A DNA stretch of 6,890 bases from JBFMFE01 sp040752295. Its GTDB lineage: Bacteria > UBP15 > UBA6099 > JBFMBQ01. The first letter of the stretch is position 1, and each line of letters opens with the position of its first letter. Position numbers and translations under genes: made by a program. The notes below the pieces were generated by a model that did no database searches, was not told the DNA's origin, and saw only the letters and a program-made list of their open reading frames with translations. Below are positions 1-5,159 of this stretch, in pieces. The DNA lies in NCBI GenBank assembly GCA_040752295.1, contig JBFMFE010000303.1:1-6890 (forward strand), given 5' to 3'.

Positions 1-36
1 CGCGCGGGAGTGAAGGCGGCGATGACTCGCCGCAGT

Positions 37-125
37 CCAAGGCCTGCCTGCCGCCTGCCTGTGCGGGTGGGCATCTCCCGCACCTGTCTGCCCCGGCCAG
101 GCAGGCGCAGACAGGGCAGGCAGGC
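37..125. repeat. G+C-rich palindromic intergenic repeat, left copy
   Basis: The stretch is built from CCTGCCTG/CAGGCAGG words that fold into hairpins. GTGCGGG at 61-67 pairs with CCCGCAC at 77-83, and CCTGTCTGC at 83-91 pairs perfectly with GCAGACAGG at 107-115. Reading frames through it give only low-complexity Arg/Pro-rich peptides, so I do not call a gene. The same words return in the opposite orientation at the right edge of the window (about 6760-6890), which marks this as a dispersed repeat family. Confidence 0.75.
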
Positions 126-223
126 GGATAACGTCGCAATCCATCGTGACGAAGAATGTGCGAAAGTTCACATCGGTAAAGTGTTACGTTCATGAGAAAA
201 TCCCGCGGCGTCCCGGAGAGCCG

Positions 224-252
224 TTGCCCATCCCGCGCCGCGCTGTTAAAAT
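224..252 (+). promoter_or_regulatory. Sigma-70-type promoter just before sdhC
   Basis: TTGCCC at 224-229 (4/6 to TTGACA) is followed by a 17-nt spacer and TAAAAT at 247-252 (5/6 to TATAAT). Transcription would start around 258-260, two to four bases before the sdhC ATG at 262. There is no Shine-Dalgarno sequence upstream of that ATG, so the transcript would be leaderless or nearly so. This is a pattern match only; no start site is known. Confidence 0.5.
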
Positions 253-261
253 AGTTTCGCT

Positions 262-897
262 ATGGACGCGAACCTCTCCACGCACTACGTCGTCCGCAAG
301 CTGCATTCGCTCACGGGCATCGTCCCGGTGGGGCTTTTTCTCATCGAGCACATCTTCACGAACTCGTTCGCAGTGCGGGGACCCGGCGATTACGACCGCG
401 CCGTGGAGTTTCTCCAGGGGATACCCTATCTTCCCGTGTTCGAGGCGTGCTTCATCATACTGCCGCTTTACTTCCACGGGCTGTACGGGCTGATAATAAC
501 TTACGACGCCGGGTTCAACGCGCGGAACTACCCCGGTCGGAGCAACGTGATGTACCTGCTTCAGCGCGCGTCCGGCGCGATCACGCTCGTCTTCGTCACG
601 GCGCACGTGTACATGACGAGGTGGGCGAACCTCGCGAGCGGGGTCGAGATAAACTTCGAGACGGTATCCGAACACCTCAGCAGCGGATGGATGTTCGGTT
701 TCTACGCGCTCGGCGTTCTTGCGGCTGTTTTTCATTTCGCGAACGGGGCATGGAATTTTTCGATCACGTGGGGTATCGTCGTCGGCCGCGGTTCGCAGCG
801 CGCGTTCTGGTGGTGCTGCATCGCGCTCGGCGCGGCGATGTATCTCGCCGGGCTGAACGCGCTGTTCGCGTTCGCCGGACGGGCGGTGGTTTTCTGA
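262..897 (+). CDS. sdhC: Succinate dehydrogenase/fumarate reductase cytochrome b558 subunit (type B, di-heme)
   Basis: This is the membrane anchor of complex II, passing electrons between the flavoprotein/iron-sulfur subunits and the quinone pool through two hemes b. The 211-aa product has the family opening RKLHSLTGIVPVGLFLIEH at residues 12-30 and about five membrane segments (roughly 15-34, 57-79, 98-118, 143-163, 181-203). Four histidines, H30, H72, H115 and H158, fall at the spacing of the heme ligands of Bacillus subtilis SdhC (His28, 70, 113, 155), so both hemes are probably bound. Length matches the family (about 200-210 aa). The ATG has no ribosome binding site, but a promoter ends ten bases upstream. 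Oddity: sdhA and sdhB, which usually follow, are absent; the next gene is a flagellin. Frumarate reductase use is equally possible from sequence. Confidence 0.93.
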   Translation: MDANLSTHYVVRKLHSLTGIVPVGLFLIEHIFTNSFAVRGPGDYDRAVEFLQGIPYLPVFEACFIILPLYFHGLYGLIITYDAGFNARNYPGRSNVMYLLQRASGAITLVFVTAHVYMTRWANLASGVEINFETVSEHLSSGWMFGFYALGVLAAVFHFANGAWNFSITWGIVVGRGSQRAFWWCCIALGAAMYLAGLNALFAFAGRAVVF

Positions 898-1015
898 AAC
901 CGGATTATTCACATTAACCGCAGCCCCCCCGCGGCGGACCGGTACCGATAAAACCGTCGAATTACTGAGGGGAGCAAAAAACGGTTTCAAAAAGCGCCTG
1001 GCGGCTGCCACAAAT

Positions 1016-1091
1016 TGAATATCGAACAAGGAACCGTGGAATGTCGAAGGAAAAAACACTTCGTCATTCGATATTCCTTGTTCGTTATTCA
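1016..1091. repeat. Hairpin-forming intergenic repeat
   Basis: The arms at 1016-1033 and 1074-1091 are inverted copies matching at 17 of 18 bases, with a perfect 11-bp core (CGAACAAGGAA / TTCCTTGTTCG) around a 40-nt centre. The segment is A+T-richer than the surrounding genes. Such stem-loop units often occur in many copies between genes; that this one is multicopy is inference, as only one copy is in the window. It ends ten bases before the first candidate flagellin promoter. Confidence 0.7.
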
Positions 1092-1101
1092 TCATTCGTT
1101 T

Positions 1102-1130
1102 TTGACTGATTTGGCAACCTGTTTTATGCT
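1102..1130 (+). promoter_or_regulatory. Sigma-70-type promoter upstream of the flagellin gene
   Basis: TTGACT at 1102-1107 (5/6 to consensus) is separated by exactly 17 nt from TATGCT at 1125-1130 (4/6). A start near 1137 would place it upstream of the sigma-28 site, giving a second, housekeeping route to flagellin transcription. Supported only by sequence match and spacing. Confidence 0.45.
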
Positions 1131-1156
1131 CCCTGTAGTAAATTTTCAACGATCCC

Positions 1157-1183
1157 TCAAGTTTTTTCGAGATCGTCCGATAA
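1157..1183 (+). promoter_or_regulatory. Sigma-28 (FliA) flagellar promoter
   Basis: TCAAGTTT at 1157-1164, an 11-nt spacer, then TCCGATAA at 1176-1183. The enterobacterial sigma-28 consensus is TAAAGTTT-N11-GCCGATAA, so 14 of 16 bases match with exact spacing. It faces the flagellin gene, the classic sigma-28 target. The predicted start is near 1190, leaving a leader of about 185 nt. Confidence 0.75.
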
Positions 1184-1189
1184 AGATAA

Positions 1190-1374
1190 CGGGGGAAATC
1201 AGCTTTCCGGCGGCGCCGTGTCAGGAGACAGGGATGTCGTCTGTTCCTCAGGGATGAGGGGCGGCGCTTTGCGTTGTTCTGAAATGGAACGATGCAGATG
1301 CCGTTCCATTCATCAAGCCGCGCATTTGCGTGAAACGCCGGCTTTGAGCGCCGCAGGGACGCCGCGCTGGCGCC
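1190..1374 (+). promoter_or_regulatory. Long structured 5' leader of the flagellin mRNA
   Basis: Between the predicted sigma-28 start and the ATG lie about 185 nt that can fold. CCTCA 1246-1250 pairs with TGAGG 1255-1259 around a GGGA loop, and AATGGAACG 1283-1291 pairs perfectly with CGTTCCATT 1302-1310 around a 10-nt loop. The only purine-rich run near the start (AGGG, 1355-1358) is 16 nt from the ATG, so initiation may depend on structure or a factor. No known riboswitch is recognised. Confidence 0.4.
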
Positions 1375-3048
1375 ATGAGAATCAGTACGTCCGTCCACGT
1401 CCTCGTCAACCGCAACGCGCTGCGGTCGGCGGATAACGACGTCAGGACCCGCATTGAGAGGCTGTCGTCGGGGCTGCGCATCGCCAGGGGTGCGGACGAT
1501 CCCTCCGGGCTTGCGATTTCGAAAAGGATGACGGGACAAATCAGAGGCTATGACGTCGCCGTGGGGAACTGCCAGGACGGCATCAACCTCCTCCAGACAA
1601 TGGACGGCGGGCTGGCGGAAATTCACGATCTGCTCATGCGGATGCGCGAGATTGCCGTCAGAGCGGCGAATGAAGCCGTCCTGACCGCGGCGGACGGAAC
1701 CAGGCTGAACGGCGAAATTCTCAAGCTGAAAGAAGAGATAACGAGAACGGCGACGGCGGCTACTTTTAACGGAAATCATATTCTCATCGGCGACGCCGAG
1801 CCGGGGGAATACAGGATCGTTTTCATGACGAACCGCGACGGGAACACGGAAATATATTCGATGAAAAGCGACGGTTCAAACCCCGTCAATCTTACAAACA
1901 ACGGAACGTCAGACGCGTTTCCATCATGGTCGTCCGACGGCTCAAGCATCGCGTTCCAAACGTTCCGCGACGGAAACTGGGAAATATACGCGATGAACCG
2001 GGACGGTTCGAATCCGGTCAGGCTCACCAACAACGGCGCCCTGGATTTGCAGCCTTCATGGTCGCCGGACGGCTCGAAAGTCGCGTTCTTTACGGACCGC
2101 GACGGAAACTATGAAATCTACGTGATGAACAGCGACGGCTCGAATCCCGTTAATCTGACAAACAACGGGGCTGTAGACTACTGGCACGCATGGTCCCCCG
2201 GCGGCTCGAAAATCGCGTTCACCACCAACCGCGACGGAAACTATGAAATCTACGCGATGGACAGCGACGGCTCCAACCCCGTCAGGCTCACCAGCAATCC
2301 CGCCTCGGACGTAACCCCCGCCTGGTCCCCCGACGGCTCGAAGATCGCGTTCACCACCAACCGCGACGGAAACTATGAAATCTATGTGATGGACAGCGAC
2401 GGCTCCAACCCCGTCAGGCTCACCAGCAATCCCGCCTCGGATGTAAACCCCGCCTGGTCGCCCGAAGGCTCGAAGATCGCGTTCACCACCAACCGCGACG
2501 GAAACTATGAAATCTACGTGATGAACAGCGACGGCTCCAACCCCGTCAACATTACCGCCAACGGGGCGACCGACTCGATTCAATACGCGGCATGGGGCAG
2601 CGCGTCGGATGACGTTAAGGAACTCCAGGTCGGTCCGGACGCGGGCGAAAATTACAGGATCGAGATCAGGTTCCCCGACGCAAGGGCTGCGGGGCTTGGC
2701 GTCAGCTACGTCGGCGTGACAACCGCGGACGGCGCGAAAAGCGCGATCACCATGATTGACAGGGCGATAGACAAAGTATCCGATCTCAGAAGCGAGATCG
2801 GACGCAGCCAGGGGAGAATCGGGCACATCGTGAACGACAACACTGCGGCATACGTCAACCTATCAGCCGCGAAAAGCCGGATCGAAGACGCCGACATGGC
2901 GGCTGAACTCACCGGGCTAACGAAAGCGCGCGTCGCCCGGGAGACGGCGCTTTCGATAGGGGCGCAGGCGAATTTCGAAGCTGCTTCGGTGCTCAATCTG
3001 ATGGAACAACAATGGCGGCGGGATGCGGCAAAGACCCCGCAAAAATGA
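1375..3048 (+). CDS. fliC: Flagellin with an inserted six-bladed TolB/PD40-like beta-propeller
   Basis: This is a flagellar filament subunit, exported through the flagellar type III channel and polymerised outside the cell. Residues 1-140 are a standard flagellin N-terminus (RLSSGLRIA at 29-37, SGLAIS at 44-49, QDGINLLQT at 67-75, MRMREIAV at 88-95, FNG at 131-133). Residues 417-557 are the matching C-terminus (LQVG at 417-420, then helices from 456 with SRIEDADMA). Between them, residues 147-410 are six 44-aa repeats of the form IAFTTNRDGNYEIYVM...SDGSNPV.LT.N...AWSPDGS, the PD40 repeat of TolB-type propellers, enough for one closed six-bladed ring. The insertion falls where flagellins vary (domains D2/D3), between FNGxxLL and the QVG hairpin. 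At 557 aa it is longer than minimal flagellins (about 270-300) by roughly the propeller. The start is set by family alignment (MRIST); the ribosome site is weak. Sigma-28 control is likely. The propeller's ligand is unknown. Confidence 0.93.
   Translation: MRISTSVHVLVNRNALRSADNDVRTRIERLSSGLRIARGADDPSGLAISKRMTGQIRGYDVAVGNCQDGINLLQTMDGGLAEIHDLLMRMREIAVRAANEAVLTAADGTRLNGEILKLKEEITRTATAATFNGNHILIGDAEPGEYRIVFMTNRDGNTEIYSMKSDGSNPVNLTNNGTSDAFPSWSSDGSSIAFQTFRDGNWEIYAMNRDGSNPVRLTNNGALDLQPSWSPDGSKVAFFTDRDGNYEIYVMNSDGSNPVNLTNNGAVDYWHAWSPGGSKIAFTTNRDGNYEIYAMDSDGSNPVRLTSNPASDVTPAWSPDGSKIAFTTNRDGNYEIYVMDSDGSNPVRLTSNPASDVNPAWSPEGSKIAFTTNRDGNYEIYVMNSDGSNPVNITANGATDSIQYAAWGSASDDVKELQVGPDAGENYRIEIRFPDARAAGLGVSYVGVTTADGAKSAITMIDRAIDKVSDLRSEIGRSQGRIGHIVNDNTAAYVNLSAAKSRIEDADMAAELTGLTKARVARETALSIGAQANFEAASVLNLMEQQWRRDAAKTPQK
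1813..2604 (+). repeat. Six in-frame 132-bp tandem repeats encoding the propeller blades
   Basis: Units start at 1813, 1945, 2077, 2209, 2341 and 2473, each exactly 132 bp (44 codons). Units 4 and 5 differ at only 7 of 132 positions, and the first half of unit 6 is nearly identical to unit 5, while units 1-3 are more diverged. Every unit keeps R-D-G-N, E-I-Y, D-G-S-N-P-V and a tryptophan; unit 6 has two extra residues before its tryptophan and lacks the PDGS end, as expected for a final blade. Confidence 0.95.
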
Positions 3049-3060
3049 CCCGTATCATTC

Positions 3061-3099
3061 GCGCTTAACAAACAACATTACAGCGCAACTTTTCGTTTT
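3061..3099 (+). terminator. Possible weak terminator after the flagellin gene
   Basis: GCGCT at 3061-3065 can pair with AGCGC at 3082-3086 across a 16-nt loop, followed by a T-rich tract (3090-3099, TTTTCGTTTT after a C). It begins 12 bases after the flagellin stop. The stem is short and the loop long, so this is only a candidate. Confidence 0.3.
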
Positions 3100-3280
3100 G
3101 ACAGGCTGGAAGCCTGTCCCACTATCTGGAAGCCTGTCCTACTATCTGGAAGCCTGTCCTACTATTTCAAAAACATCATTTTCCAGTGGGACATGAAGCC
3201 AGGAGACAGGTTAAACGTGTTGTTCAGGTCCCACTATTTCAAAAACATCATTTTCCAGTGGGACAGGCATCCTGCCTGTC
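3100..3280. repeat. Cluster of tandem, direct and inverted repeats
   Basis: Three tandem 20-bp units (CTGGAAGCCTGTCCYACTAT) occupy 3106-3125, 3126-3145 and 3146-3165. They are followed by two direct copies of a 38-bp segment at 3156-3193 and 3228-3265 that match at 37 of 38 bases (33 in a row identical) and lie 72 bp apart. The cluster is bracketed by hairpins with similar arms: GACAGGCT/AGCCTGTC (3100-3107 with 3111-3118) and GACAGGCA/TGCCTGTC (3262-3269 with 3273-3280), each with a 3-nt loop. GTCCCACT 3228-3235 also pairs with AGTGGGAC 3257-3264. It looks like a slippage- or repair-expanded intergenic palindrome; no transposase is present. Confidence 0.85.
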
Positions 3281-3460
3281 AGAAAAAAACTTCCACTTTT
3301 GCAAAACTTGCGCCGCTTTTTCAACGCCGCGTTCCCTCACATCGTAAATCGCGGGAGGCTCTTAAACCCGGCGTCAAAAAAAAATTAGTCCTAACCTCTG
3401 TACTAAACGGATTTGTTCTGTTAGACTGTTACGAAATCTTATTGAAAGAGGGGTATCGCG
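3281..3460 (+). other. Gene-free region upstream of the HARE-HTH gene
   Basis: This part holds an A-tract (about 3376-3384) and a small inverted repeat TTAGT 3385-3389 / ACTAA 3402-3406. I find no well-spaced consensus promoter. The best try, TTGTTC 3413-3418 with TCTTAT 3437-3442 at 18 nt, is poor. A good ribosome site, GAGGGG at 3448-3453, lies 7 nt before the ATG at 3461. Confidence 0.5.
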
Positions 3461-4081
3461 ATGGCTGAAAGACTGAACGTGCTCGAATTGCAGGAGGAGT
3501 TGTGGAAGATCGCGGAGAGGGAAGCGAGGAAGCAGCCGAGCATCGCAAAGCGCGCGCTGAAAAAAAAGCTCAGGGAGGAGATTTTAAGCTCGGAGCTTTT
3601 AGAACGGTTCCTCCCCGAAAAAGTGCTGAACACCATCGAGAAGTCAATAGACATCGCCGCGGAGATGGCGATCACCTTCGCAAGGCTGATGATTGACTCC
3701 GGCGAGCCGCCGAAGAGAAGGGGGAGAAGACGGGGGCGGAAACCGGGGAGGAAGAAAAAAAGAGCCGCCGGAAAGAAGCCGGGTCGGAAAAAGAAGCCCG
3801 CTAAAAAAAGAAAGAAGAAACGTGGAAAGCCCATCGCCGACGCCGCCGCCGAAATCCTGAAGGAGAAAAAAGGCGGACCGATGAAGGTGACGGAAATCAG
3901 GGACGCCATAAAGGAGCGGAAGCTGCTGAAGAGCAGGGCGAAGGACCTTTACACCGTTATCCTCGTGACGATGAGCAAGAGTCCCGCGTTCGAAAAGGTC
4001 GGTCCCGGCGAATACAAGCTGGCAAAGCCCAAGCGGGCGCGGAAGCGGACCCCGGCGGCGCCGCAAACCACATCGGCTTAA
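3461..4081 (+). CDS. HARE-HTH winged-helix DNA-binding protein with histone-H1-like linker
   Basis: A 206-aa, very basic protein in three parts. Residues 1-80 are a charged, mostly helical region without a family I recognise. Residues 85-123 are an Arg/Lys/Gly/Pro linker with AT-hook-like RGR/GRKPGRKKK words (KPGRKKK occurs twice), resembling histone H1 tails and bacterial H1-like proteins. Residues 126-188 match the HARE-HTH pattern (AAAEILKE...PMKVTEIRDAI...LYTVILVTM....FEKVGPGEYKLA) found in the RNA polymerase delta subunit, ASXL proteins and some restriction systems. A second short basic tail follows (189-196). The family binds DNA or RNA polymerase; here a nucleoid or transcription role is likely, and target sites are unknown. 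The ATG is set by GAGGGG seven bases upstream. The next gene starts 37 nt after the stop, so co-transcription is possible. Confidence 0.8.
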   Translation: MAERLNVLELQEELWKIAEREARKQPSIAKRALKKKLREEILSSELLERFLPEKVLNTIEKSIDIAAEMAITFARLMIDSGEPPKRRGRRRGRKPGRKKKRAAGKKPGRKKKPAKKRKKKRGKPIADAAAEILKEKKGGPMKVTEIRDAIKERKLLKSRAKDLYTVILVTMSKSPAFEKVGPGEYKLAKPKRARKRTPAAPQTTSA

Positions 4082-4106
4082 AGAGACGTTGAGACGGACG
4101 CGTCCC

Positions 4107-4111
4107 GGAGG
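4107..4111 (+). promoter_or_regulatory. Ribosome binding site choosing the 4119 start
   Basis: GGAGG at 4107-4111 is 7 nt from the ATG at 4119. It decides for that ATG over an upstream in-frame TTG at 4089, which has no comparable site. Confidence 0.8.
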
Positions 4112-4118
4112 CTGCGGC

Positions 4119-5159
4119 ATGGAGTCGCCTTCCGTTGACGTGAAGAGGAAAATCCGCAGGGCGAAGGCGCTCACGCTCTGCCTGCTCGCGGCGCTGTGCC
4201 TCGCGGTTTTTCCCGTCCTTCACGCGGCGGACGTCAGCCTCGAAAAGCACCGCGACCACTCGAGGGCGCTCTCCTACGTGATGTTCCTCGTCCCGTCCAA
4301 GCTCTTTCTCGAAATCTTCAGCATGGGCTTCGAGCAGATCATCTCGGATTACTTCTGGATCAAGGCGATCACTTACTCGGAACAGGACATGATCAAGTAT
4401 TCCATGATCCTGTCCGAACACGAGATGCACGAGATGCTCGAGGCGACCGAGCGCACAGGAAGGGAACGCTACAGGATGTACCGGTTCCTCGAGCTTTCCA
4501 CCCACTTCGATCCCGGATTCATCTACGCCTACGAGTTCGGCGGCACGATGCTGGCGTGGAACGGCTACGTCGAGCTTGCGAACGTCCTCCTCGAACGGGG
4601 TCTGAGTAAGAACCCCGACGCCTACCGCCTCGCCTACAGCCTCGGCTTCAACCACTTTTTTTTCAACAAGGATTTCAACAAGGCGATAGAGTACTTCACG
4701 CTCGCCCACGAAATCTCTGGGGGGGAATCCGTCAAACCCTCTTTCATCGCGACGCTCCACGCCCTCGCGGGGGACATAGATTTGGGCTTGAAACTCCTCG
4801 AATCGCTTTACAACAACGCCTCCGATCCCGACACGAAAGAATTCTACGCGGAGCGCATCCGCTACTTCTGGGTCGAAAAACACCTCAAGTCGCTCAACGA
4901 AGCCATTGACGCCTACGGACGGCGCTTCGGGAAAGACCCGGAAAAACTGGAAGAGCTCGTGGAAACGGGCATAATAAACGCGATCCCGCAGGAGCCGTTC
5001 GGGGGCGCCTACGCCATTGACCACGCCGACCACACCGCCGCCAACCGCCCCTTCAAGCGCCTCGCGCCAATCGCAAGGTTCATGGGCGAGAAAAAGAACC
5101 TCGCCGACTACGCCCCCAGGTACATGCACCGTCACGAACACGAACATGAACGTCATTGA
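4119..5159 (+). CDS. Membrane-anchored TPR-like protein of an ABC transporter operon (PilG-like by context)
   Basis: A 346-aa protein with a positively charged N-terminus and one hydrophobic segment (about 15-36, ending LHA-AD), so it is either a signal peptide or an N-terminal anchor; the rest should be periplasmic. Residues 120-250 look like degenerate tetratricopeptide helices (YRFLELSTHFDPGFIYAYEFGG, then ALERGLSKNPDAYRL-type units). Residues 258-300 (LNEAIDAYGRRFGKDP...LVETGIINAIPQEPFGGAYAID) resemble the C-terminal segment of type II secretion major pseudopilins (GspG). The last ten residues contain five histidines. It overlaps the ATPase gene by 14 bp. The order TPR protein, ABC ATPase, ABC-2 permease recalls Myxococcus pilGHI, needed for type IV pili; that link is inference. 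The family assignment is from pattern, and the exact function is unknown. Confidence 0.75.
   Translation: MESPSVDVKRKIRRAKALTLCLLAALCLAVFPVLHAADVSLEKHRDHSRALSYVMFLVPSKLFLEIFSMGFEQIISDYFWIKAITYSEQDMIKYSMILSEHEMHEMLEATERTGRERYRMYRFLELSTHFDPGFIYAYEFGGTMLAWNGYVELANVLLERGLSKNPDAYRLAYSLGFNHFFFNKDFNKAIEYFTLAHEISGGESVKPSFIATLHALAGDIDLGLKLLESLYNNASDPDTKEFYAERIRYFWVEKHLKSLNEAIDAYGRRFGKDPEKLEELVETGIINAIPQEPFGGAYAIDHADHTAANRPFKRLAPIARFMGEKKNLADYAPRYMHRHEHEHERH

Larger units (their letters stand above)
898..1374 (+). other. Gene-free region between sdhC and the flagellin gene
   Basis: I see no convincing gene in these 477 bases. They contain a weak inverted repeat (AAACCG 951-956 with CGGTTT 982-987), the hairpin repeat at 1016-1091, two candidate promoters facing the flagellin gene, and its leader. 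No standard hairpin-plus-T-tract terminator is visible after sdhC. Short frames crossing the region give peptides without family resemblance. Confidence 0.7.

Noticed and set aside
1259..1272. Sigma-54 promoter upstream of flagellin (GG-N10-GC)
   Set aside because: Only the invariant dinucleotides match; the rest of TGGCACG-N4-TTGC is poor, and a far better sigma-28 site is present.
190..1779. Long minus-strand open frame (529 codons)
   Set aside because: It runs antisense across sdhC, the promoter region and the flagellin start, with an Arg/Pro/Glu-rich product lacking any recognisable domain. Such frames are common opposite G+C-rich genes.
1813..2604. Interpretation as a separate TolB gene next to a flagellin
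   Set aside because: The frame is open and continuous from MRIST to the C-terminal flagellin helices, with no stop or internal start context.
2056..2826. Minus-strand open frame of 256 codons with its own repeats (AVHHVDFIVSVAVGGERD)
   Set aside because: The repetition is only the antisense image of the propeller units.
3098..3126. Perfect TTGACA at 3098-3103 as a promoter for the HARE gene
   Set aside because: No acceptable -10 at 16-18 nt; the TTGACA arises at the junction with the GACAGGCT hairpin, over 350 nt from the gene.
3106..3265. CRISPR array
   Set aside because: The units are contiguous 20-bp tandem copies and one 38-bp pair, with no regular unique spacers and no cas genes.
3193..3468. 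Possible 91-aa gene in the repeat cluster
   Set aside because: It begins at the end of a direct repeat, translates the second repeat copy, has no ribosome site or family features, and runs into the next gene's start.
4089..4118. TTG start for the TPR-like protein
   Set aside because: GGAGG at 4107-4111 is ideally spaced for the ATG at 4119.
5017..5145. N-terminal extension of the ABC ATPase from an ATG at 5017
   Set aside because: The added 43 residues are Thr/Pro/Ser-rich out-of-frame translation of the previous gene; the family start fits the ATG at 5146.
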